A DNA stretch of 64,000 bases from Mytilisepta virgata (Eukaryota > Mollusca > Bivalvia > Mytilida > Mytilidae). The notes beneath the pieces are model-generated. The model had not been told where the DNA came from and made no database searches. It saw only the letters and a program-made list of their open reading frames with translations. The number at the start of each line of letters is the position of its first letter. The first letter of the stretch is position 1. Shown piece by piece: positions 23,391 to 35,600 of this stretch. The DNA lies in the NCBI GenBank assembly GCA_028015205.1, contig CM051521.1, positions 88,636,513-88,700,512 on the forward strand, given 5' to 3'. The translations under genes and the position numbers were made by a program.

Positions 23391-23653
23391 TTACACAACC
23401 GTTTGTTCTGCTTTGGGGGTCACCAGAGCCTCATTTATGAATGAATTTTTTCCTCTAGTATCCGTCAACAGAGACGCCATTTCTGAACTCTCACCAGGTT
23501 CACGTTTTAATGACGTCATATCCGTTAAACAGGAATTTGATTCAATGGGATTAGTTAATGCTGGGGTTAGATAAGAACTACAGCTGCTTCTGGAATCCAC
23601 TGGTGTGTGTTCGGAATGTAAAGGTAAAGGCCTACTTCCAAAGATTGATAATC
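23391..23653 (-). CDS. RET: RET visible exon 20: C-terminal tail and stop
   Basis: Residues 1003-1089, stop TAA at 23391-23393. The tail is rich in Ser, Thr and Pro, has a single Tyr (Ser-Ser-Tyr-Leu-Thr-Pro), and ends Glu-Gln-Thr-Val-Val. It shares little with the vertebrate tail. Acceptor tttcttgtag. Confidence 0.9.
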
Positions 23654-26600
23654 CTACAAGAAATTTATATAAAATCTTAAAAGTTCTGAAGAGCAAGGGT
23701 TTTTGCTTCTTTATACTTAAACAAAGAACATTAAACTAACTCAATTTCTGTGTTAAGTGTTTAGGTTTTCTTAGGATGTTATTTTGAAGAATTACAGATT
23801 TCTACCTTTTCTGCTTGAATACAAATCGAGTATCAATACGGGATAATTTATTACATATAGTAGCTATGGAGAAATTTTCAGTCAAATGACTGCAAAGTAT
23901 GTTAAAATAATTGACAGAAATAAAGGTTGTAATTTAATCCTGTTAATCCTACGGTCAAACTAAAAAGTGTGTCAGTTTAAGGTGTTCAGATTTAGCTTTA
24001 GCATGCCAATCCTAAATATTTAGATATTTTCCAACTTGCAACTTTAAACCCAAACGATAATCCTATCGTCACAAAGTTAAAAATTTACCAAAATATCATT
24101 ACGCTTTTACCCTTTTAGAGCATTTATTAGTGTGTTTAATGTATATTTAAGTCTTACCTGATACGGAAGGAGCATATCGATTCCCAAACAGATCTGAATT
24201 ATCTTCTTCGAATCCTCCCGTAAGTTCAAGATACTCCTATACAACAGAAAAAAGAATACGTGCCGATTAAAGCAGTATATCTAAATCTTTTGTACAAATA
24301 ACCTTTCAAGATTCATAATGAATACAACACTGGAATACATGTAGGTGATAAATCAAACGGTCGTCATGTATCCTTCAACGCATACCAAAGACAAGCACAT
24401 AAATACCTTTAGAAACTCTGATTCAAGTTAGCATGATATACACAGTACTCACATTTTTGAAGGTGGCATACACTTACCGTTCTTTGTTGCAACATTTTGT
24501 CAAAGATATCTGCAAGTTTTGCAAAGGTTGGCCTATCCTGTGGATCTGTTTTCCAACATTTTTGCATTACAGCATATCTGAAAATAAAATTTATTTGAAA
24601 TCGTTAGACTATTTTTTTTAATGTCAGATCACATAATTACATTATATGTAAAATAAATCAGTTGGATTTCTAGTTCTTTAAAATGACAATAACCGCCTGA
24701 GATAACTCTGATGTCGGACGGCCTTTCATTGAATTGTTTTTGGTCCTCAGAAGTCAGAGAACAATCCATATAACTTTTCACAATCGTCATTTATTAACTA
24801 GTGTGTTTCAACTAGAAGGTTTATTTGTACCAGAAAAAAACCTTATATACGTCACTTCAAATAAGTTGAACGTTTTTTAATATGCCCCTTAATGATTTAC
24901 AAGAATTTATTACATAAAAACGTTTGGTGCAAATGATGTAATCGAATTTTTTATTTAAGAATTACTTTTAATTTTGGAACAGGTTATACGATATAACAAC
25001 ATTTGAGGCACTTTACGCTTCATAAACCGCTTCACGGTTTATATTTAAGCGTACACTCTGTTTCAAAATTAATAACAATCCCATAATTTAATTTTCAAAA
25101 AATTCCTGATCCAAAAGTGCAGGTAAAACATTTGCTCAACTAATTTCAATCCGGAATACTTTGTCACTTTGTCTTTACGTCCTGTCATGTCTACTTTATA
25201 TTATGTGCAAGTGCCTTTATTTCCTGACACTTCGTCTCAGTGTTATGTCAAATATACTATTTGTTTTGTCAATCAGTTGTATGTTATGTCATTGCTAATC
25301 TTTGTTATGTGCAATATACATTACATTATGTTGTAAGTACGGTTCACCTGTTAATACCTATAAACTTTATGATCAAACACCTTTACGTTCTGTAACCTTT
25401 CTTCTATGTTTTTTTCTATTCCTCCTGTCGTTATGTCAGTTAATAATTGCGTCCTGTCTCAGATAGGTTTGTTATGTCATCACCAGCTTTTCATAGAACA
25501 AAACGGTAATCAGACCAAACGTTTAGAACATTCGACATAACAAAACTATTTGAGACAGGACGCAATTATTAATTGACATAACGACAGGAAGAGTAGACAA
25601 AACATAGAAGAAAGAAAAATAAATCTCAAAACGTTTCTGGAATTCAAATAATATTTTTTCAACATTATTACAGTATTTAAAATGTAAAATATAGTAATGG
25701 AATCAATACCAATACAACAAACAAGGTTTAATTAAAAATAAAACTGTTCCTACCATATAAACATAAATCTGGTTTTATAGATCAACGGTTGTCATTTTAG
25801 AATACGAATGAGGAAAATTAGACAAAAGTAATGAACAGGAATAGGATTGACGGTGTCAATTAGACCAGATCAAAATTGCTTTGTTAATGCTAGATTGTTT
25901 AATAAATTTTACGTTTGTTTCAATTTAAAGTTATTTCATTCGAAAATAAACCGTATCATAGAATTTAGAAACGATTGCCATTGTCCCAATTGACAAGGAA
26001 ATTGTTATACAATGTTTTAGATAAGAGGATATTTTTGATGAAACACATTCGTACTACAGTCCAATTTAATTTTAGATTCATCTTAAGTCTTCTAAAAATA
26101 CTACAAGGTAATAGTAAAAAATAAAAAAAAAAATAAAAAATAATCATATTGAAAACTCAGATATCTTTGGTTATAATATACTTGTCCACAAAACAATATA
26201 GTGCATTTTTACATATACCTAACAGTAAAAGAATCACACATATATCGACAAGGTCTGATATTTGTACAGTGTTACTTCTACGTGAAAAACTTAATCTTAA
26301 CGTAGACATCCCAAAATTTTGAAATAAAAAAAGAGAAAAATTTTCAAACCCCAAATAACAAAATTGCAATTTTCACCAATTTTTTAATCCTAATTATCAC
26401 CTGCTTATCTCACAAAATAAAAATATACCGTATGAATTTTATGTTTAAAAATGATGTGTTACAATTTATTCTGACTTTTGTGCGTTTTCATTTTGACCCC
26501 TGTGTTAGAGATTTTCATAATTTACTGTTTTCCGAAGTTCATGGATTTGCAAAAAATTGTGTTTTACTCTGAACATAAACTGACCATCAATATCCACTGT

Positions 26601-29600
26601 CATATTAAAAAAATCTATTGTTTTGTTACAATGTTATTTAAGAACTGTGTGCCGTTTTTTGTTATTGATTTGTATACGAATGCACGTAGAGTTATTTGAA
26701 TAAAATTACTAAAACTCGTCTAACTATTTCTGCTCATACGTATAGATTATATTATGGCTGTAAAATTTAGAACTTTAAAGAACTGGTTAGGGGAACATGT
26801 TTAATTAAAATGGATATTACTTACAATTCATCGGAACAATTCTCTGGTCTGTCCATACGATATCCAGCCAAAAGTAAATTATACAAACGTTCTGGAGGAA
26901 CGCCAGGGTATGGAGGTGCTCCTAAAAATGTAAAATAGTATCAGTAATGTAAAATAATGATAATACAAATACACTGTTTAGTTGACTAATTTTCTTCTCA
27001 CGTTCAACCTGCCGTAAGGTAGTTATTAGAGTCCAATGGTAGCAAAGCAATCATACAATTTTTTAAATACATTTTGAATTTCTGTTAAAAGTAGCTTTTC
27101 AGGAAAGGTTTATCTTACCTAGACTTTGGCTTTCCAAAGATTTTAGCCACGAGCGTGCTTGATCACGGTACATGTAAATCTATACATTGTAAGCTGTAAT
27201 TGTTTGTTTCAAGTAATACATAAAAAATTAATAGCACATTGTTAAACTTAACAGTTGTATGCATTTCTTTAAATTACTTACCAAGAGTTACAATTTCCCA
27301 CAAAACGATACCAAATGACCACCTGTAAAAAGAGAATGGTGTTGTTTAGAGTATCGATGTATGTGTATATTTTTACGTTATTTGTGATGACAAAAGTTGA
27401 ATCTTTATACTAATAATTTATTTTTTCATATTGTTTCTAAGTCCGAATTCCGCTTATCCATGCAAACTTCAAATAAATAATGACAAACAAAGAATTGCTA
27501 GACCGTGAATTTAAAAAAATAAATGCCACAAGTTGTGCATCGCAATGATTCAAATTTGCATTATTTATTTTTCTAGTACATTCCATTATAATAACATGTA
27601 AATGATTTCCATTATTACTGCTTTTCGAACATATTACAATAATGAATGCATGCAATAATTTCCGGATTTACTGAAAGCATATATATGTTCTTTGTCATAC
27701 GTTATATTAAAGTTATTTCTTTCATATCTTTGTTTGGTGCAGGTGTAGATAATATAAATCTGCAAGGAGTCGGTTTATGAGGACCATAAAATAGACCGAA
27801 TGTTAAAATATAAAATATCTCAAACAGAATCAGACAGAGCAAAAAGAAAATACATTTGAATTTATCAGTTCTAAGCCTTTTCTCTTGATCTATTCCTCTA
27901 TGAGAGAGAAAATCTTCTACTTGTTTTCCTTGGAATATTTTCGCTACATCGGATAAAGTATTTTGAATAAAATAACATTGGTGAATTTACTTACACATCA
28001 CTTTGTGTAGTATATATCTGTGCGTACAGTGATTCTGGTGCTAGCCACTTGACTGGTATTCTGCCCTAGAATGAATTTACAATTATTCATAAATAATTAA
28101 AAAAATAATATTTTTGTTCAGACCGAAAACATAACTTTGATTATTTAAGATCAAAGCACTAACCTCAAAAAATGTATATCGTCAAAAGAATACCAAAGCG
28201 ATATAAGACATTATGGAAAGTCCAATAGATAAAAACCTAAAGACAATGCGAATACAAATACTATAAATATATACACAGCCAAAAATGTCACACATGTGTC
28301 ACACGTGTGTCACATGTGTGATAGGTACGCTTTATGCCATGCATGTAATACATGTGCGACACACACACATGAAAGACATGTATCTGAAAACGCATGTGCA
28401 CGCATGTGTTTGAAAACTCATGTGACACATGTGTGTTTTCTCACGCATGAAATTCACATGTGAAACACATTACATGCGTTTTGTAAACATGTATCACATG
28501 CGTGGCATGAAACGTCTGTAACACACATGGTGACACACATGTGAAACGCATGTGTCACGCATGTACACATGTGTGGCATTTTTGCCTGTGAATTTAAAAG
28601 AATTGAAAAAAAACATACTGCAAACTAAACAAAATTAAAAACAACACAGCATAAAATAAAAAAAGAACTAGTAATATGAACTCCCATAAAAGTTGGTATG
28701 ATCGGTCAACTGTCAAATCTGATGAGATTTCAATTGTAGCAAGACATAAAATCTAACTGAAGATATCTAGTGTCACTCGTGAGACAGAATCAACCAAATT
28801 ATATGTAGGAATTGCCATTATCTGTCTAAGTATTGTAACAGTAATTTCGCTTTGGTGAAAAGTTATCGTACGTATGCATGAAAGTAAGGAATCAACTGTG
28901 AATTTTACACACCTTGGTATGTCAAGAATGGAGAAGGTCACAATTAGAAAGTTAAAATTATCATTTTTTTCATATAGTTTTGATTTCGATCACCCTTTAT
29001 TATCTATATATAAGTCTAGTAATGAAACAGAAGTGAAAGTGTCTGTGGGTTTTTAATTTATTTAGTTGACAGATGCAGGGAAATATGCAGGTAAATGTAA
29101 ACATTAAAGTAGGTAAAAGGTTTTTACATACATCTAAACTGTTCGAAGCGATTAAAAACTGGAAAATATTAGTATAAAACAAGGAATCTATGCTGCTGAT
29201 TCCATAGTATATTGTTAAAAAAACCCAAACAACAAATACCTTGCTCTGTTTCAGATATGTATCAGCTTCATAAACATCTCTTGTTAAACCAAAGTCAGAA
29301 ATTTTGAGAAGTTTGCCTGTCCCGACCAGAATATTTCGAGCTGCCAGATCTCTGTGCACCAGCTGAGAAAACAAACGAAAAACGATTAAAAATACATGTA
29401 TAATATTATTAAAGCAAACTGTTTAAATTTATGCTCATGTTAAATTGTAAATTGTATCATTTTATACTGAATATTATCAAGACGAATAGAAAATTAAACG
29501 CTGTGCTATATTTTAGATCAACGTTTTCAGATAAAAACATTAGGTTTTTCATTATTGAAAGAAATTTGTTCTCTATCTAAACTTGATAATATTATTCATT

Positions 29601-32600
29601 TTTATAATAGTATTAAGATTCTTGATGGAATTCTAAAATTAATTTTTTTTGTTGATTCCCATTTTTAAATCAATCTTACTTTGATTTCGCTTAGATATTT
29701 CATTCCTTTTGATGTTTGCCAAGCAAACGATAACAAATCTCGTATCGTCAGCAGTTCTGGCGGTTCTCTTTGTTGATTGGTTGGTAGTTTTGAAGGTTTA
29801 TACCGCTGGTTAACATAACCATTTTCCTCAAGTCTAGAATTCCTAAGGTACGACAGTAGAGAGCCATGTTCACAGTATTCTACTATCAAGTACACAGGTC
29901 CTGTAAAATATATATCAACTTTTGGTTTATCATGTTATAATTTTTTATGTATCATGAATTATCATTTTTTTAACATTAGCTGTCCATTCTTGTCCGTTTT
30001 AATTCTGATACTTTTGCTCTATTCTGTCTCATGAAAATCTTTTTACGCGTATGTGTAACTAATATTTGTTCGAAAAACTGCTTACGCTCCTGATACACAT
30101 GGCTTCACTCCTGGTTGCATATTTGTACTCCCGGATTCATTAGTCCCCTTGATCTATATTTTTTGGTGAATTTTGAAGTTTTTAAACATCCAAAAATATT
30201 CTTCGGCTAATTTCGTTTTGTAGAGGATACAGTTAACTACATGTACTTGGAATTTTCCTTAAATTGCCGTTCAAAATCTTACGATTGCTCTGTTATTTAA
30301 TGTCACATGTATGTGACAATAATGATATATGAATCCTATACTTACCGTTTTGTGTGCAAGCTCCTAAAAGGCGTATCACATTTGGATGTTGTACATCTTT
30401 CAGCAAGTTAAATTCAGACCACAGAGCCTGATGTTCAACCGCCGATGCACAATCTGTAAATAAGGATAAAATCAGGCATAACATTTACTTTTATCTTATT
30501 TCAGTTCTTTTACAAAAAGGCATGTTGAATTCCTCACACGAAAGCGCATATATTCTTCGTTGAAGAATTACGAAGTATATTGTGAGACCTTCCAAGAACT
30601 TTAAACAAGATTTGGTCACAGATTCCTCTGATGTCACACAGCCTTTTGTCATAACATTCGTAACCATTTAGATAAATATCTTTTGTCGCTTCAGTATTCT
30701 TTTGCCGATATCTCCAAACTATATTATGTCAACTTGAGTTTGCCCTGTTTGGCAAGGCAAAATGAAGGTTTATGACAGAAATATACAATCTATGCCAGAC
30801 AGTTGTTATTAATAAACTTCTTTATAATTAAAGGACATCACCGACATTAAACAAACTGTTTAAAAAGAAAAAACTATGTTGCGAAACAGCTCATGCGACA
30901 ATAGATAACAAGAAAAATAAATGGAAATGGTGAGCTGTCAAAAGGGGCGCAAAACGACTAAAATGTATGAAATACACAAGTCGAACAAAACCAAATATAA
31001 AATCGTAAAAAAAACAACAACAAACTAAAAAGTTAAAAATACTCAACGTTTCGACCAATATGGTCTTGATCACGAGTATGTAAAAATAAACATAAAATGG
31101 TGTTGACTCTTTGAACCCCAGAGCAAGACTGGTTTTGTTCGACTTGTGTATTTCATACATTTTAGTCGTTTTACGCCACTTTTGACAGCTCACCATTTCC
31201 ATTTTTCTTGTTTAGAAAGAAAACTGAGTATAGATATGAAGGATGCAACATGTAGGTTTACTTGGTTGAAAACAAATGCATTGTTCGTAAATTACAGATA
31301 ACTGACAGAATCGTCTAAATTTCTACTTTATATATTGAATATACCTTTAGGTCCCTTCGCCCAACCCAACATAATAAAAGGCCGTATGACGTCAGAAGAA
31401 TCTCTGACTGCTGATAAACAAAACTACATATATCTCCTCTACATAAATGTATCATTAGCTTTCAAATTTCTCTTCATTTAACAAATATGTGTAATCAGTT
31501 TGATAAAAAGTTATTTTTAAAAGAATAAAAGCTTATTTCTTTTCAGTTCAATTGTTAGCAGAAATAAATTTGATATGTTTTTTTAATCAGTGATAATATA
31601 CAATTATATCATATTGATGAGGTCGATACATGATTTTATCGCACTGACCAAGAACAATATCGACCAGTGGTCAGTGCGATAAAATCATTTATCGACCGAA
31701 AACAACATGCTACAATTGCTTTATTATTTTTCAATCATCATTCTTAATATTTCATTTAAATCTTTAAAACAAAAAATTACTTGAGTAACAAGATAACAAT
31801 AACAACAAATTAAAAAAAAATTATGTTGACTTGTTTTGCTAGTTTATTTCAAATAAAATTATAAAACGTTGAAAATTAATACAAAAACCCTATTGGTCAT
31901 AGGTCATAAACGTACTGTCAGTGTGATATTCAAAAGATGGTTATGTATGAAATCCCCAGTCTGTAAAAATTGTATAGCATGCTACACATGTTTTTCTATA
32001 GCGGGATATTCAAATATGGTTATTTTTTGAAATCTCCAGTCCGTAGAAATTGTATAGTATGCTACACATTTTTTTTCTAGTTTATCACGTGTCATAAGCT
32101 TATCCAATAGAAAAAAAAAGGATTTATATAGAAAAAATAATAACTAGAATTACTTTTTAGCATTTTAACAGCAACTTCCTTATAACTTTGTTTTCCGTCC
32201 CAGTTGAAAGCTTTAGCTTTAACTACTTTTCCAAACTCTCCCTCTCCAAGTGTTGAATCTAACTGTAAATTCTCACGGTCAAATTCCCATTTGGCATCTT
32301 CTGGTGACTAAAAAATATCAACTAAATGTATTACATCTTCTGGTGACTAAAAATAATTTATTAATATGTTTTATTTGTGGTTGCTATAGGTATTGATTTT
32401 TTGTACATCTAATTGAAAAAAATCAAACACAATTTTTCAATATTATATATACTGTGTTTGTATACGTGTACAATAAACTCCAAAATTCAACCTATGTTTG
32501 AAAGATATACTTCATTGATTTATAACTCTCGGACAAAAACGTTTCACTTCTGTTGTAGTTTCAACATCATTGTTTCGGGGGAAATTCTCGTCTTGTGGTG

Positions 32601-35600
32601 AGGGCAGTTGCTTTTTGTAAGAGAATGTATAAAAGATGCAATATGTATTCCATTGTTATATTCTAAGCGATGTTGTGCCATTGAAGCTTACCCCCATATC
32701 CTTCTTTTCATATTAGATATAGCAGCGCATTGTTTGGAGTATTGAAAGTTCTCTTGTTTGTAGGTAATGAACGTGTTTAAATTCTACTAATTCATTTTTT
32801 TTTTTATCAAATTGCTTCAATTTAATGTTCTAATGAGACTTAAATATCTCTATTCAAATGTTGTATTGTCATACAGTGTGCAGAGGAATGACCGTTGAAT
32901 CTTTCGTCAGTGTGCATTTTAAGTGGATAAAAATCTTCATCGATCAGGTGCTTCATATCAGAAGAAATTGCCTATTAAATATTATGTGTTTATACTAGTT
33001 ATTAAACTTTATCGTGATACCTAACGATGTCAAAATATCGTCTTAATTACGTGTAAATACGTGTAAATAATACGAGGTCATCTAACCCGCGATACTGTGA
33101 GACAGGAGTATACATCTTCTGTTGTTTTAGTGTTTCAAAAATTGCACTTTGATTATTAAAGCAAAAGTACAAAATAAAGTTTCCAATGCCTACCACGCTA
33201 TTGCTTGTTGACTCTTTGTAATATGGTCCATACAAAGGTGATGAATGACTAGTCCTATAATCTCTGTCATCAAGGTAGTCGGAGGGTATAACCGACATGG
33301 AGGCGACACTACCGACATGTTTTAATGCCTTATCTCTTTGACATTTAAATCGTCTGGTTTTCCAAACCAAAACGAACAAAAGACCAAGTGCACAAACACA
33401 CCCGCATATTGTTGCTATGGTAATTTTACAGTCAGTATTACATATACTCTTGTTGCTATGATTTAATTTATCTGAAATTAAAAAGTCGCTCTTTCAGTTT
33501 TTATTAATGTGAAAATTTTCGACTAACCGAAACAAGAAATTACATTGAAATAGTTTATCCGATCTTCCATGCTATGTACTGCTTAAGAAAATGGGTTAAA
33601 TAACACGAAAAACAAGTACAATATTTTCAAATGCGTTATGTAGTCTGAATTAAACTTTCATCGTTTCGTTTGTAACGTTTGCATTTGTGTTTTATCTATT
33701 TAAACAGACGATCGTCTGGATTTGGACACTGGGTTCCATGACATGTTTTAGCGATATAAAACAGTTTCTTGTACATTTCCAATCAAACTGATTATAATCC
33801 AGAAATACATACATTTCGTACACATAAGGCTGTAAAATTATCTTCAAATTTAATATATTTTTAAAACTTACTATCCAAGACCGGATTGACGCGAACGCCA
33901 TTGATAGTCTGATTTCCGTCTTTTGTACTTGTGTTATCTAAATCCAGTTTTTCATACTGGAGAGCAGATGGAGTAGTAGTTCTAATTGTAAACGGATCCC
34001 AGCAGTAACATTCGGCGTTATAATTACACCAACATGGACTTGTACCTTTTAGTATACCCCTTCCAGTTACAGTGTTCAGTTTACCAGGACCAACAATTTT
34101 CTTTGCTAAAAGTATAGACTTAAATTATACGTATATACGAACATAATATTTTATTGTTGCTTACGCAGCGGATCCGTCTTTTATTTACTAAAACGAAATC
34201 TAATACATTGTATATGCTAGTTTTGCTCGAGTTGTTTTGGATCTTTTAACTTGTTTTGGAAAAAGTTGTCTACTGGTCGATGTCACAACTCTTAATTTAT
34301 AAAATTAATAGAAATACAGGATATAAATTATTGTGTTTATCTTCGATTTTTAAATAATTTACCATTAACAAATCCTTTTAAACCTATGTATAAACATGCT
34401 TTTGCCTCAACCTCCTTAATTGTAAGTTTCTGCATGATATTTCAAAGTAATCCGATATTAACGAGGGATCAATTTGATTCTAAAGGAATACTTGCAGTCT
34501 GCGCATTTATTTTGTGCTGTGCTTAACTATTTTCTACTGTCCAATCAACTTCGATATAAGCAAATATGAAGATAAGAACTCAGGTGACATATTGTTCACT
34601 TACTGGTACAATCTTGTGGACATAGTAATGGATAAGCTTGTTCTAACGAGTCACAGACTTGGTCTGGACATGTTTTCAGATTAGGGGAACATGTAGCATA
34701 GTTTGATACTATCCCACTGCCACCACTACTGGAACGCCAAAAACATTTCCCTTCAACTGCACCAAGTCCGCAGTTGGCTTCACACCCTCTTCTGGATGAA
34801 AATCTGGAACAGGTTTGATCTGTTGGAAAAAAGATATTAAAATTATTTAATAATCACACTCCTACTGTGCCTTTAATCTGGAACATGTTTGATCTGTTGG
34901 ATAAAAGATATTAAAATTATTTCATAATTACACCATTACTTTGTCTCTTTTTTCTTCATGAATGTATATTTCATTTGATTTTTAATATGGAACTCATTAA
35001 AGATAATTCAATTATATAGTTTCTATGTCTGCTCAAAAATTTCTTGGCAAGATAAAATGGGAGTTTTGGACTTGCAAATGTAAACATTTCAAGTATTCAG
35101 GTCAAAACGTATGGCAAAGAATTATTATCACAAGAGTTTTTAAAAATTCGTACTTTTTTTAAGAAATATTTTCTTCAAAAGAGTTATAATTATTTTGACT
35201 TCCCGGGGTTAAAGTACGAATGTGCCAAATGAATCCAAAAAAATTTAATGAGCATTGTACACTAGGAATTTGGTATCCCAGTTTATTTTTGTGACATTGG
35301 GAGATATTTGTAAATCATTCATTAAAAGTAGAATTTTGAAGAAAAAAAATTATTCCTGCCCAGTTGAGTTACAAATATGAAACAAATTAATTGACTGAAA
35401 TGTTGCAACTCTCGATACATGTAATTCTATAGTCTTGGAGAGTAAGGTAATACCCTCCGAGTATGATTCAAAAAGTTTTTCTTCGAGTTTCAGTTGGGTG
35501 GTTAGGTGACCTTTTTGTATAAAATTGAATCTGAACAGAACTTACTGCAAGGCTTATCAGGATTCATTGGATGACTTTCGCCAATGACAGAAATAAAAAG

